Shown: one piece after another, positions 17,941-26,768 of the stretch
Position numbering within the stretch: position 1 is the stretch's first letter
How the letters are laid out: every line of letters begins with the position of its first letter
Source of the DNA: Chromatiaceae bacterium
GTDB lineage: Bacteria; Pseudomonadota; Gammaproteobacteria; Chromatiales; Chromatiaceae
Assembly: GCA_019356535.1 (NCBI GenBank)
Contig: CP037918.1
Location: forward strand, 1,458,315 to 1,522,314
DNA: 64,000 nt
Direction of reading: 5' to 3'
Notes under the pieces: generated by a model
The model's database searches: none
Told to the model about the DNA's origin: nothing
Seen by the model: only the letters and a program-made list of their open reading frames with translations
Translations under genes and position numbers: made by a program

Positions 17941-18594
17941 ATGCCGACGAAGCCGACAGAGTGGCGCCTCCGCGCCGAACCGCCCCCACTGCCCGCCGAC
18001 GAGATCCACGTCTGGCACGCGCGCCTGGCCGATCTGCCCTGCCGTCGCGACTGGCTGGACGATGCCGAACGCGCACGCCTCGATGCGGCCACCCCAACAA
18101 GCGACTTCTGCACCAGCCGCAGCCTGCTGCGCTACCTGCTCGGATACTATCTCGACTGCACGCCCCAGGCTGTCCCCATCGTGCTCGAGCCGGGCGGCAA
18201 GCCCGCCCTGCGAGCGAATGTGCTGCACTTCAACCTCAGCCATGCCGGCGGCCAACTGCTGATAGCGGTCGCACGCGACCTGCCGCTCGGCATCGATTGT
18301 GAATCGCCGCGCCCACTGCGCCACGCCGCACGTATCGCCCGCCGCCTGTTCGATGCCGACGAGCACCGGGCTTGGGAGGCTGGCGGCCGGGATCTAGCCC
18401 ACTTCTTTCGCCTCTGGACCGCCCTGGAAGCTCGCCAGAAATGCCTGGGCGGCGGCCTGTTCGGCCAACGCCCGAACGACATGCCGCCGGCTTGCCGGAC
18501 ATTCGATGTCGCGGGCCTGCCCGCCTGCCTAGCCTGGCAGCCGGCGAGTCGCCGGCCACGGGTCTGCTTGTGGCGCTGGAACGGCAAGTTATAA
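17941..18594 (+). CDS. 4'-phosphopantetheinyl transferase (Sfp/HetI-like)
   Basis: This enzyme family transfers the phosphopantetheine arm of CoA to carrier proteins. The 217-residue protein has the Sfp-type layout: EPGGKPAL (P1), VLHFNLSHAGGQLLIAV (P1a/P2 start), LGIDCESPRPL with the Mg-binding Asp and Glu, and FFRLWTALEARQKCLGGGL (P3). In P3 the usual lysine of WxxKEA is a leucine (WTALEA), which is unusual because that lysine contacts CoA; the downstream Lys is kept. Activity is therefore plausible but should be tested. The ATG at 17941 is preferred over an upstream in-frame start inside recJ. No carrier-protein or synthase gene is nearby. Confidence 0.8.
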   Translation: MPTKPTEWRLRAEPPPLPADEIHVWHARLADLPCRRDWLDDAERARLDAATPTSDFCTSRSLLRYLLGYYLDCTPQAVPIVLEPGGKPALRANVLHFNLSHAGGQLLIAVARDLPLGIDCESPRPLRHAARIARRLFDADEHRAWEAGGRDLAHFFRLWTALEARQKCLGGGLFGQRPNDMPPACRTFDVAGLPACLAWQPASRRPRVCLWRWNGKL

Positions 18595-18625
18595 TCGCGG
18601 CCCTCACTCCACCCGGCGAAACATC

Positions 18626-19429
18626 ATGGACCCGATGCAGATCCTCCTGCTCGCGCTGGTGCAGGGCCTGACCGAATTCCTGCCCATCTCGAGCTCCGGC
18701 CACCTGATCCTGGCCCCGCGCCTGTTTGGCTTTGCCGACCAAGGCCTGGTACTGGACGTGGCAGTCCACTTCGGCACGCTGATCGCGGTAGTAGGCTACT
18801 TCAGGCGTGACATCTGGCAGATCGCCCGCGGCTGGCTGTTGGCCCTGCCACCGGGCCGCCCGGCCAACCCCGAGGCACGCCTGGGGTGGGCCATCATCAT
18901 CGGTGTACTGCCGGTAGTTGTGGTCGGCCTGCTGCTCAAGGACTTCGTCGAGTCGGAGCTGCGCCAGGCATGGATCATCGCCACCACCACCATCGTCTTC
19001 GGCCTGTTGCTGGGTTGGGCCGACTGGCGCGCGCGGCGCGAGCGCGACATTGCACGACTGGGTCTCCGCGACGCGCTGCTGATCGGCCTGGCGCAGGTGC
19101 TGGCGCTGGTGCCCGGCACCTCACGCTCCGGCATCACCATGACCGCCGGCCTGATGCTGGGCCTGACCCGCGAGGCCGCCGCGCGCTTTTCCTTCCTGCT
19201 CTCGATACCGACCATCCTCGGCTCGTCCATCCTGATCCTGCGCGACGTGCTCGCCGCGCCCGAAACGGTGGACCCGGTGATGCTGGCCTCGGCCGTGGGG
19301 TTTTCCGCGCTCACCGCCTGGGCCTGCATTCATTACTTCCTCGCCTTCATCGAGCGCATCGGCATGTGGCCCTTCGTGATCTACCGGTTGCTGCTGGGCG
19401 CGGTGATCCTGCTGGTACTGGCCGGCTGA
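18626..19429 (+). CDS. uppP: Undecaprenyl-diphosphatase UppP (BacA)
   Basis: UppP dephosphorylates undecaprenyl pyrophosphate to recycle the lipid carrier for peptidoglycan and O-antigen synthesis. The 267-residue polytopic membrane protein has both signatures of the family: ALVQGLTEFLPISSSGHLIL near the N-terminus and LVPGTSRSGITMTAGLMLG, which together form the catalytic site. About seven to eight hydrophobic segments are visible. It lies 31 nt after the phosphopantetheinyl transferase on the same strand. Confidence 0.96.
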   Translation: MDPMQILLLALVQGLTEFLPISSSGHLILAPRLFGFADQGLVLDVAVHFGTLIAVVGYFRRDIWQIARGWLLALPPGRPANPEARLGWAIIIGVLPVVVVGLLLKDFVESELRQAWIIATTTIVFGLLLGWADWRARRERDIARLGLRDALLIGLAQVLALVPGTSRSGITMTAGLMLGLTREAAARFSFLLSIPTILGSSILILRDVLAAPETVDPVMLASAVGFSALTAWACIHYFLAFIERIGMWPFVIYRLLLGAVILLVLAG

Positions 19430-19506
19430 TCAGGCTAGCCCGGATGTTTCACCAGCATCCCGAGAGCCGGCGGAATTCGCAGCCGTTGTGGCGCCGGTTT
19501 GGAGCG

Positions 19507-19531
19507 AAAGGGATAGCAGTCGCTATCGCTT
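19507..19531. repeat. Imperfect hairpin in the uppP-sixA gap
   Basis: GATAGC (19512-19517) and GCTATC (19522-19527) form a perfect 6-bp stem with a 4-nt loop. It extends past one mismatch to AAG/CTT. A second small stem (GGATG / CATCC) lies near 19442-19460. The 216-bp gap between these convergent genes has no convincing gene. It looks like repeat-type intergenic sequence rather than a canonical terminator. Confidence 0.4.
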
Positions 19532-19645
19532 GAGTGAAAACCAAGCCACAGCGAGCGAGAAACCGCCGGAATCGGGATAGAACAACGCGGGGTACAAACT
19601 GTAACCGACGATTGGCGTCCCTTTTTGCCATTTTTGCTCGATCAT

Positions 19646-20176
19646 TCAGCCCCTTGGGCTTCGAGCGTTATTCGGCAGGTGAAATATTCGGGCTAGGACA
19701 CGCGGCGGCACCAGCCAGCGCAACTCCCCGCAGCCGGGTCGCGCCCCGGCCCAACCGTCGATAGCCAGGTCGATGCGCGCCAGCGCGGCAGTAGGAAGGC
19801 GCAAGCGCCCGCCCCCGACCAGTATCGCGGCCAGCTCGCCCAGTGCCGGTTGGTGGCCGGTGATCAGCAGGCGTCGCACCGGCTGGTCGAATCCTTGCAG
19901 AAAGGTCAGCAGGTCCTCGCCGTCGAAGACGTAGAGGGCGTCGCGGATCTCCACCGGGCAGTCCCAGTCGCCGGCACGATGCGCGCGCCGCAGGGTATCG
20001 CGTGCGCGCCGCGCCGGCGAACTGAGGGCGAGATCAGGCAGCTCCCCGGCCCCGGCCAGCCAGCGGCCCATGCGCTTCGCGGCCCGTTTGCCCTTCCCCT
20101 TCAGCGGACGCTCGAGATCCACCGCACCGGTGTCCCAGTCGGACTTGCCGTGCCGGAACAGCAGCAGGGTGCGCAT
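19646..20176 (-). CDS. sixA: Phosphohistidine phosphatase SixA
   Basis: This 176-residue member of the histidine phosphatase superfamily has the catalytic RHG motif in LLLFRHGKSDWDTG, the arginine region LALSSPARRARDTLRRA and the second catalytic His in LLITGHQPALGELAAIL. SixA removes phosphate from phosphohistidine proteins; in E. coli it acts on the PTSNtr protein NPr. It starts 8 nt after the ppsA stop on the same strand. PpsA catalyses through a phosphohistidine, so co-expression may be functional, but that is inference. Confidence 0.88.
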   Translation of the reverse strand: MRTLLLFRHGKSDWDTGAVDLERPLKGKGKRAAKRMGRWLAGAGELPDLALSSPARRARDTLRRAHRAGDWDCPVEIRDALYVFDGEDLLTFLQGFDQPVRRLLITGHQPALGELAAILVGGGRLRLPTAALARIDLAIDGWAGARPGCGELRWLVPPRVLARIFHLPNNARSPRG

Positions 20177-20184
20177 GCTTTGCG

Positions 20185-22554
20185 TCAGCGGGCGTCACGC
20201 CCGGCCAGGCGCAGCCAGGTATCAACCACGGTGTCGGGATTGAGCGAAATCGACTCGATGCCCTGTGCCACCAGCCACTCGGCCAGGTCGGGATGGTCGG
20301 ACGGCCCCTGGCCACAGATGCCGATGTACTTGCCCGCCCGGCGCGCTGCCTCGATGGCCATCTCCAGCATCTTCAGCACCGCCGGGTTGCGCTCGTCGAA
20401 ACGGTTGGCAACCAGCGCCGAGTCGCGATCCAGTCCCAGGGTAAGCTGAGTCATATCGTTGGAGCCGATGGAGAAACCGTCGAAGTGGGCGAGGAACTCG
20501 TCGGCCAGCACCGCGTTCGACGGCAGCTCGCACATCATGATGATCTTCAGCCCGTCCTCACCGCGCCGCAGGCCGTTGTCGGCGAGCAGGCCGATCACCC
20601 CCTCGGCTTCCTCGAGCGTACGCACGAAGGGCACCATGATCTGCAAGTTCTTCAGACCCATGGTGTCGCGCACGTAACGGATGGCCTCGCACTCCATCTC
20701 GAAGCAGGGACGGAAACGCTCACTGAGATAGCGCGAGGCCCCGCGGAAGCCAATCATGGGGTTCTCCTCGTGCGGCTCGTAACGTTCGCCGCCGAGCAGG
20801 TTGGCGTATTCGTTGGACTTGAAGTCCGACAGACGCAGGATCACCGGCTGCGGCGCAAAGGCGGCAGCGATGGTGGACACACCCTCGGCCACACGCTTGA
20901 TGAAGTACTCACGCGGCCCGCCCCAGGCGGCGATACGTTCGGCGAGCTGCGCGCGCAGCGTGTCATCGAGCTGCTCGAACTCGAGCAGCGCCTGCGGGTG
21001 GATGCCGACCATGTTGTTGACGATGAACTCCAGCCGCGCCAGCCCGACCCCTTGGTTGGGGATCTGCGCAAAGCTGAAGGCGCGCTCGGGATTACCGACG
21101 TTCATCATGATCTTCACGGGCGCTTCAGGCATCGAGTCGAGCTCAACGCGGTGCACGTCGAAGGGCAGCCGCCCTTCGTAGACGAGGCCGGTATCCCCCT
21201 CGGCGCAGGACACAGTGACCTCAGAGCCGTCCGGGATGGTGGCAGTGGCGTCCCCGCAGCCAACTACCGCGGGAACACCCAGCTCACGCGCGATGATGGC
21301 GGCATGACAGGTACGCCCACCGCGGTTGGTGACGATAGCCGCTGCACGCTTCATGATCGGCTCCCAGTCGGGATCGGTCATGTCGGTAACCAGCACATCA
21401 CCTTCCTGTACCTTGTCCATATCGTCCAGGCTGAAGATGACCCGCGCCACGCCCTGACCGATGCGCGCGCCAATGGAGCGCCCCTCGGCCAGCACCGGAC
21501 CACGCTCCTTCAAGGCGTAACGCTCCAGCAGCCGGCCGCTGTGACTCTGCACTGTCTCCGGCCTCGCCTGCACGATGTAGAGCTGCCCGTCGAGGCCGTC
21601 GAGCGCCCACTCGATATCCATGGGACGCTGGTAATGCCGTTCGATGGCCATGGCCTGACGTGCCAACTCCTGGACCTGGGCATCGTCGATGCAGAAACGA
21701 TTGCGCTCGGCCTCGGGCACGTCCACCACCTGTACCGGGCTGTCACCGCCGACGGCGTATACCATCTTGATTGCCTTAGCACCCAGGGTGCGCCGCAGCA
21801 CCGCCGGCCGCCCCGCCTCCAGGGTAGGCTTATGGACGTGGAACTCATCGGGATTGACCGCACCCTGCACCACCATTTCACCCAGGCCATAGCTGCCGGT
21901 GATGAACACGGTGTCACGGAAACCGCTCTCGGTATCCAGGGTGAACATCACCCCCGAGGCGCCGATGTCGGAGCGCACCATCTTCTGTACTGCGGCCGAC
22001 AGCGCCACCTGACCGTGATCAAAGCCCTGGTGCACCCGGTAAGCAATGGCGCGGTCATTGAACAGCGAGGCGAACACCTCGTGTACCGCGTGCTTGACGT
22101 TGTCCAGGCCCTGCACGTTGAGGAAGGTCTCCTGCTGGCCGGCAAAGGAGGCCTCGGGCAGGTCTTCTGCGGTGGCCGAGGAGCGCACTGCCCAGCTCGC
22201 CTCAGCCCCGTACTCCGCCTCCAGCTCACGGTAGGCCGCCTCCAGCGCCTGCTCGAAAGCCGGCGGAAAGGGCGTCTCGAGTATCCATTGCCGGATCTGC
22301 GCCCCGACCTCGGCCAGGCGACGCACGTCATCCACGTTCAACTCCGCTAACAGCGCATCGATGCGCCCGGCCAGACCGTCATGGGCCAGGAACTCGCGGT
22401 AGGCCTGTGCCGTGGTGGCAAAACCGTCGGGCACCCGGACCAGGCCATCGGCGGTGAGGTTGCGCAGCATCTCGCCGAGCGACGCATTCTTGCCGCCAAC
22501 CTTGTCTACGTCGCTCATCTGCACGTCGTGCAGGCGCAGGATGTACTCGCTCAT
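20185..22554 (-). CDS. ppsA: Phosphoenolpyruvate synthase
   Basis: PpsA makes phosphoenolpyruvate from pyruvate and ATP for gluconeogenesis. The 789-residue protein has the N-terminal ATP-grasp-like domain ([32 protein letters not shown]) and the central swivelling domain with the phosphorylated histidine ([20 protein letters not shown]). The C-terminal TIM-barrel domain has [33 protein letters not shown] and the catalytic Cys segment [11 protein letters not shown]. Length and order are those of PpsA rather than pyruvate phosphate dikinase. It is divergent from a STAS-domain gene and is followed by sixA. Placing it near prp and sdh genes suits growth on organic acids, though they are separate units. 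Confidence 0.97.
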   Translation of the reverse strand: MSEYILRLHDVQMSDVDKVGGKNASLGEMLRNLTADGLVRVPDGFATTAQAYREFLAHDGLAGRIDALLAELNVDDVRRLAEVGAQIRQWILETPFPPAFEQALEAAYRELEAEYGAEASWAVRSSATAEDLPEASFAGQQETFLNVQGLDNVKHAVHEVFASLFNDRAIAYRVHQGFDHGQVALSAAVQKMVRSDIGASGVMFTLDTESGFRDTVFITGSYGLGEMVVQGAVNPDEFHVHKPTLEAGRPAVLRRTLGAKAIKMVYAVGGDSPVQVVDVPEAERNRFCIDDAQVQELARQAMAIERHYQRPMDIEWALDGLDGQLYIVQARPETVQSHSGRLLERYALKERGPVLAEGRSIGARIGQGVARVIFSLDDMDKVQEGDVLVTDMTDPDWEPIMKRAAAIVTNRGGRTCHAAIIARELGVPAVVGCGDATATIPDGSEVTVSCAEGDTGLVYEGRLPFDVHRVELDSMPEAPVKIMMNVGNPERAFSFAQIPNQGVGLARLEFIVNNMVGIHPQALLEFEQLDDTLRAQLAERIAAWGGPREYFIKRVAEGVSTIAAAFAPQPVILRLSDFKSNEYANLLGGERYEPHEENPMIGFRGASRYLSERFRPCFEMECEAIRYVRDTMGLKNLQIMVPFVRTLEEAEGVIGLLADNGLRRGEDGLKIIMMCELPSNAVLADEFLAHFDGFSIGSNDMTQLTLGLDRDSALVANRFDERNPAVLKMLEMAIEAARRAGKYIGICGQGPSDHPDLAEWLVAQGIESISLNPDTVVDTWLRLAGRDAR

Positions 22555-22681
22555 GATCTCTTTACCATCGATCGGAAAAATGGATTAGACTGGATCGCGT
22601 GTTAGGTCCTCAGCAGTCTAGGGCTTTTGAGGCAGTCGCGACACCTTCAAGCTTCGAAAATTTTCAATACTTAAGGCCCAA

Positions 22682-22981
22682 ATGAACCGGATCCGAGTCA
22701 AGAACGACGGCAACAAGATTTCCATCGCCATCCAAGGCGACTTCACCTTCGACCTCAATCGCGAATTCCGCGAGGCCTATCAATCCTGTCCCTCCAACGC
22801 ACAGTTCGAGATCGACCTGCGACAATCCGACTACATGGACAGCGCCGGGCTGGGCATGCTGTTGCAACTGCGTGACTATGCCGGCGGTGATTCGGCACGC
22901 ATCGCCATCACCGGCGCCAACGAAACGATCCGTAGCGTGCTCGAAGTGGCCAACTTCCACAAACTGTTCACAATCCGCTGA
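22682..22981 (+). CDS. Single-domain STAS protein (anti-sigma factor antagonist-like)
   Basis: This 99-residue protein is made only of a STAS domain: beta strand [20 protein letters not shown], then [19 protein letters not shown] with the phosphorylatable Ser in DSAGLG, and a C-terminal [15 protein letters not shown]. Such proteins are partner-switching components controlled by a serine kinase and PP2C phosphatase. Neither partner is in the window. The 3' end overlaps the 3' end of sthA by 14 nt (convergent). It is divergent from ppsA. Confidence 0.85.
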   Translation: MNRIRVKNDGNKISIAIQGDFTFDLNREFREAYQSCPSNAQFEIDLRQSDYMDSAGLGMLLQLRDYAGGDSARIAITGANETIRSVLEVANFHKLFTIR

Positions 22982-24368
22982 CCCGGTTCAGACCGTACAG
23001 TGCCGCTACCCGGTAGGCCTCGGCCATGGTCGGGTAGTTGAAGGTGGTGTTGGCAAAATAGCGAATGCTGTTCGCCTCCCCCGACTGCGCCATGATGGCC
23101 TGGCCGATGTGCACGATCTCCGTGGCCTGTTCACCAAAGCAGTGGATGCCCAGCAGCTGCAGGGTCTCACGATGGAACAGCAGCTTGAGCATACCTACGT
23201 CACGGCCCGCGATCTGCGCCCGCGCCAGGTTCTTGAACTCGGCCCGCCCAACCTCGTAAGGCACGTTCTGCTCGGTCAGTTCGCGCTCGGTGCGACCGAT
23301 CGAACTGATCTCGGGGCTGGTGAAGATGCCGGCAGGCACCTCCTCGATCAGGCGGTAGTCCACCTCACCCTGGGCGATCAGATGGCCGACGAAACGCCCC
23401 TGGTCGTAGCTGGCGCTGGCCAACCCCGGCGGTCCCGCGACATCACCCACCGCGTAGATGTGCGACTGCGCGGTACGAAAGTTCTCGTCCACCTCGAGTT
23501 GCCCACGCGAATTGGCCTCCAGCCCGATGGCCTCCAGGTTCAGCTCGTCGGTGTTGCCAGTGCGCCCGTTGGCCCAGAACAGCAGATCGGAGCGGATCTG
23601 CTTGCCCGAGGCACAATGCAGAACCACGCCGTCGTCCAGATACTCCACCCGTGCGACCTGTTCGTTATGAAGGATCACCACGCCCTGATCGCGCAGGTGG
23701 TAACCCAGGGCATCGGTGATCTCGTCGTCGAGAAATGACAGCAAGCGGTCGCGCGTGTTGACGAGGTTCACCTTGACGTCCAGGTTGGCAAAGATGGAGG
23801 CATATTCGCAACCGATCACCCCGGCCCCGTAGATGGTGACGCGCCGGGGCGTGCGCTTCAGCTCGAGCACGGTGTCACTGTCCACCACGCAGGGATGTCC
23901 GAAGTCGATCTCCGGCGGACGGTAAGGGCGCGAACCGGTGGCAATCACGAAATAATCGGCTCGCAAGAGCTGTTGCTCCCCGTCGCCCCGCACCACCTGC
24001 AGGGAATGCGGGTCGACAAAGCGCGCCGCACCGTGATACAGCGCCACCCGATTGCGGGTGTAGTAACGATGGCGCATGCTCACCTGCCGTTCGATCACCT
24101 GGCCCGAGGTGCGCAGCAGTTCCGGCCAGCTGACATCCATGTGCCCCAGGGTATGCTCGAACAGCGGATGATGCCGGTAGTCGGCCAACAGCTGGATAGC
24201 ATGACGCAGGGCCTTGCTGGGGATGGTGCCCTTGTGGGTACAGTTGCCGCCGACCTGTGGATAGGCCTCGACGGCCGCCACCGACAATCCCTGCTTGGAC
24301 AGCTTCATGCTGGCGCCTTCGCCGCCCGGCCCGGTACCGATCACGATCACATCGTAGGATGCCGCCAT
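22968..24368 (-). CDS. sthA: Soluble pyridine nucleotide transhydrogenase SthA
   Basis: SthA is an FAD enzyme that transfers hydride between NADPH and NAD to balance the two pools. The 466-residue protein has the FAD motif [20 protein letters not shown] and the segment [19 protein letters not shown]. In disulfide reductases a second redox cysteine would follow in that segment; here it is Thr/Lys, as expected for SthA. It also has an NAD(P)-binding motif ([20 protein letters not shown]) and the C-terminal dimerisation domain ([19 protein letters not shown]). The start at 24368 ([11 protein letters not shown]) was preferred over a 26-residue upstream extension with no family similarity. Confidence 0.94.
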   Translation of the reverse strand: MAASYDVIVIGTGPGGEGASMKLSKQGLSVAAVEAYPQVGGNCTHKGTIPSKALRHAIQLLADYRHHPLFEHTLGHMDVSWPELLRTSGQVIERQVSMRHRYYTRNRVALYHGAARFVDPHSLQVVRGDGEQQLLRADYFVIATGSRPYRPPEIDFGHPCVVDSDTVLELKRTPRRVTIYGAGVIGCEYASIFANLDVKVNLVNTRDRLLSFLDDEITDALGYHLRDQGVVILHNEQVARVEYLDDGVVLHCASGKQIRSDLLFWANGRTGNTDELNLEAIGLEANSRGQLEVDENFRTAQSHIYAVGDVAGPPGLASASYDQGRFVGHLIAQGEVDYRLIEEVPAGIFTSPEISSIGRTERELTEQNVPYEVGRAEFKNLARAQIAGRDVGMLKLLFHRETLQLLGIHCFGEQATEIVHIGQAIMAQSGEANSIRYFANTTFNYPTMAEAYRVAALYGLNRVSGL

Positions 24369-24445
24369 TGCTACTCCAAGGTTGAACCAACGCTTCAGAA
24401 CCTTACTATAGAAGTGCCAACACAACAGCAGGATTGGATGCCTCA

Positions 24446-24763
24446 ATGCCCCACTTTTCCAAAAATCCGCTGGCCAACCTGGCCCTCGACCCTGGCGCCA
24501 TCGACCGCACCATCAACCTCGACGGGTCAGACGAGACCGCGGCACTGGCACGGGTGGAACGCCTGATCGCCCAGGCGCCACCCGGCCAGTGCCTGTTGCT
24601 GCGCTTTCCGCCAGCCGCCGGTGACGGACGCGAGACCCTGTTCCAGCCGCTGGGGCGTTTCCTGCTGGGGGCGCGGCGCGCCGGGCGCATCGCTCGCTGC
24701 CTGCCGGCAGCCGACGGCGCCGGCTATGTGATCACCCTGCCCGCTTCGACCGAAGCGGATTGA
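24446..24763 (+). CDS. Small hypothetical protein with a degenerate Smr-like domain
   Basis: This 105-residue protein is not a family I recognise outright. Its layout follows a Smr domain: [20 protein letters not shown] corresponds to the DLHG strand-helix, [19 protein letters not shown] to the HGKG loop and [11 protein letters not shown] to the final strand. The catalytic Asp-x-His and HGKG residues are missing, so any nuclease activity is unlikely. It lies immediately upstream of lexA; the lexA -35 element overlaps its stop codon, so they are separate units unless read-through occurs. A GGA-type site is weak. An upstream TTG at 24434 is an alternative start. Confidence 0.5.
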   Translation: MPHFSKNPLANLALDPGAIDRTINLDGSDETAALARVERLIAQAPPGQCLLLRFPPAAGDGRETLFQPLGRFLLGARRAGRIARCLPAADGAGYVITLPASTEAD

Positions 24764-24797
24764 CGGATTCTCCACCCGTTCTATAATCCATGAGAAC
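24760..24797 (+). promoter_or_regulatory. lexA promoter with candidate SOS operator
   Basis: TTGACG (24760-24765) and a perfect TATAAT (24782-24787) with a 16-nt spacer form a very strong sigma-70 promoter 35 nt upstream of the lexA start. A perfect inverted repeat GTTCT-N10-AGAAC (24778-24782 / 24793-24797) brackets the -10 box, the right place for LexA autoregulation. It is not the E. coli-type CTGT-N8-ACAG box. Promoter call is firm; operator role is inference. Confidence 0.7.
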
Positions 24798-24821
24798 CAA
24801 TGTAGAACGAGGAGCGTCCGC

Positions 24822-25466
24822 ATGTCCCCCAGTCTCACCCGCCGCCAGCAGGAGATCTTCGACTATCTGGCCGAGCAACTGCCGAAGCTGCCGCACCCGC
24901 CCACGCTGGGTGAGCTGTGCCAGATGCTGGGACTGAAATCGCGCGGCTCGCTGCACAAGCAGATCCAGGCACTGATCGACGCCGACCTGGTGGAACCCAT
25001 GCACAACCTGCGGCGGGGGATTCGCCTCACATCCCGCGGGAAACGCCTGGCCTTGGACCGGACCCGGGCGATCGAGGCGAACGACAGCGACGAACTGCCG
25101 ATGTACGGGTACATCGCGGCCGGCCGACCGATCGAGGCCATCGCCAATCCCGACACCATCCCGGTACCGCCGGTGCTGCGTACCGAGAACCCCTGTTACG
25201 TATTGCAGGTGAAGGGAGACTCCATGATCGAGGAAGGTATCCTCGACGGGGACTGGGTGATCATCGAGCAACGCGATACCGCGCGCAACGGCGAGATCGT
25301 GGTCGCCTTGGTCGATGGCGAGGAGGCCACGCTCAAGCGCCTGGAAAAGCGTTCTGAAGAGATCGTTCTGTACCCGGCCAACAGCAGCATGTCACCCATG
25401 CGCTATCACCCCTCGCAGGTACAGATCCAGGGCGTGCTGGTTGGCCAGATGCGACGCTATCACTGA
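24822..25466 (+). CDS. lexA: LexA repressor
   Basis: LexA represses SOS genes and cleaves itself when stimulated by RecA-ssDNA filaments. The 214-residue protein has the N-terminal winged helix (TRRQQEIFDYLAEQLPKL, then LGELCQMLGLKSRGSLHKQI) and the self-cleavage site in YGYIAAGRPIEAI (Ala-Gly). The catalytic serine is in VKGDSMIEEGILDGDWVII and the catalytic lysine in EEATLKRLEK. The recognition helix region SRGSLHKQIQAL differs from the usual SxNAVxxHLxAL, so a different operator sequence is expected. This agrees with the unusual dyad in its promoter. It converges on hspQ, 4 nt apart. Confidence 0.93.
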   Translation: MSPSLTRRQQEIFDYLAEQLPKLPHPPTLGELCQMLGLKSRGSLHKQIQALIDADLVEPMHNLRRGIRLTSRGKRLALDRTRAIEANDSDELPMYGYIAAGRPIEAIANPDTIPVPPVLRTENPCYVLQVKGDSMIEEGILDGDWVIIEQRDTARNGEIVVALVDGEEATLKRLEKRSEEIVLYPANSSMSPMRYHPSQVQIQGVLVGQMRRYH

Positions 25467-25470
25467 CCCT

Positions 25471-25779
25471 TCAGTGTACCGGCGGCAAGTAACGCCCGTC
25501 GACATAATCGGTGAACACGCGTTCGATGGCCGAGTGTCGTATGGGTTCGCGGGTCAGATCCGGTTCCAGGTGCCATTCGGCCACGTAGGCCTCCTGCTCA
25601 GCACCGTCCACCAGCACCCGATACCAGGGCTGATCACGCCTCGGCCGGGTGCGTGCCACCGAGTCGTACCAGGCATCGGAGCCTTTGAATTCCGGGTCCA
25701 CGTCGATCACCACGCCTCGGTAGTCGAAACGACGGTGATGCACGATCTGCCCGATATAGAATTTTGCCCTTGCCGCCAT
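25471..25779 (-). CDS. hspQ: Heat shock protein HspQ
   Basis: HspQ is a small hemimethylated-DNA-binding-type (YccV-like) protein that acts as a specificity factor for Lon protease. The 102-residue protein has the family core: KFYIGQIVHHRRFDYRGVVI, DVDPEF, DQPWYRVLVDG and AYVAEWHLEPD. The ATG at 25779 aligns with the N-terminus of E. coli HspQ and is preferred. A TTG at 25794 would overlap the cmoB stop and add five residues. It follows cmoB on the same strand. Confidence 0.9.
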   Translation of the reverse strand: MAARAKFYIGQIVHHRRFDYRGVVIDVDPEFKGSDAWYDSVARTRPRRDQPWYRVLVDGAEQEAYVAEWHLEPDLTREPIRHSAIERVFTDYVDGRYLPPVH

Positions 25780-25790
25780 GTCTCGATCAC

Positions 25791-26768
25791 TCAACTCGAA
25801 TGCGCCAGCACGATGGCCCGGCGTGGCGCAGGATACCCTTCAATCGTACGGGTCCTATCGGCCGGATCGAGAAAATCTGAAAGGGATTGAAAGCGCATCC
25901 ACGGTGTGGACCGCTGTTCTTCGACCGAGGTCACAGTCACGTCCACCACCCGAACATTGCGGAAGCCGGCGCGTGCCAGCCACCCCGACAAGGCTGCCGG
26001 ACTGGGGATGAACCAGACATTGCGCATGCGCGCATAACGCCCGCCAGGCACCAGCACGGTCTGCGCACCCCCTTCCACCACCAGGGTCTCCAGCACCAGC
26101 TCCCCGCCGGGCCGCAGACAGTCACGCAAGGCCAACAGGTGGTCGATGGGTGAGCGCCGGTGGTACAGCACCCCCATGGAGAACACCGTGTCGAAGGCAC
26201 GCAGTCCGGGGGGCACCTGCTCGATGCCCACCGGCAAGAGGTGGATATGGCGCAGCAATTGCGGAGAAACGGCACCGACCAGGCGACTCACCGCCTGGAA
26301 CTGGGCGAGGAACAGCTGCGTGGGATCGATCCCGACGACCAGCTCCGCCCCCGCACCGAGCATGCGCCAGCAGTGGTAGCCGTTGCCACAGCCCACGTCC
26401 AGTACCCGCCGGCCCGCGAGCGGCGCGATGTGGGGCGCCAGCCGTTCCCATTTCCAGTCCGAGCGCCACTCGGTGTCGATGAAGACCCCGTGCAGGCGCC
26501 AGGGACCCTTGCGCCAAGGATGTAGTGTCATCAGGGCATCACGCAGCACCTCCTGCGCGCCCCCGCCTGCCCCCTCACCAACCTGGATCGTTCCGGCATC
26601 GAGACACAGCACATCGGAGGACGGAACCGGCATGGCCTCCAGCGCCGCCTGCCATTGCGGCCAATCGCCATGAGGGCGCAGGCTCGCCAAGGCGGGAGGC
26701 AACGCCTCGGCCCATGCGGACAAGCCGGCTTCCGCCAGCGCAGTGCATGCCGCTTCGAGCTCGATCAT
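25791..26768 (-). CDS. cmoB: tRNA U34 carboxymethyltransferase CmoB
   Basis: CmoB transfers a carboxymethyl group from carboxy-SAM to 5-hydroxyuridine at tRNA position 34, giving cmo5U in tRNAs that read several codons. The 325-residue protein has a helical N-terminal part and a Rossmann methyltransferase domain with RVLDVGCGNGYHCWRMLGAG, VVGIDPTQLFLAQF and FDTVFSMGVLYHRRSPIDHL. The linker MTLHPWRKGPWRLHGVFIDT is diagnostic of CmoB. The start at 26768 overlaps the cmoA stop (ATGA); a longer frame upstream lies inside cmoA. Confidence 0.96.
   Translation of the reverse strand: MIELEAACTALAEAGLSAWAEALPPALASLRPHGDWPQWQAALEAMPVPSSDVLCLDAGTIQVGEGAGGGAQEVLRDALMTLHPWRKGPWRLHGVFIDTEWRSDWKWERLAPHIAPLAGRRVLDVGCGNGYHCWRMLGAGAELVVGIDPTQLFLAQFQAVSRLVGAVSPQLLRHIHLLPVGIEQVPPGLRAFDTVFSMGVLYHRRSPIDHLLALRDCLRPGGELVLETLVVEGGAQTVLVPGGRYARMRNVWFIPSPAALSGWLARAGFRNVRVVDVTVTSVEEQRSTPWMRFQSLSDFLDPADRTRTIEGYPAPRRAIVLAHSS

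Noticed and set aside
24793-24809. GAAC-N7-GAAC direct repeat as the LexA operator
   Set aside because: It is a direct repeat and lies downstream of the -10; the perfect dyad over the -10 box fits better.
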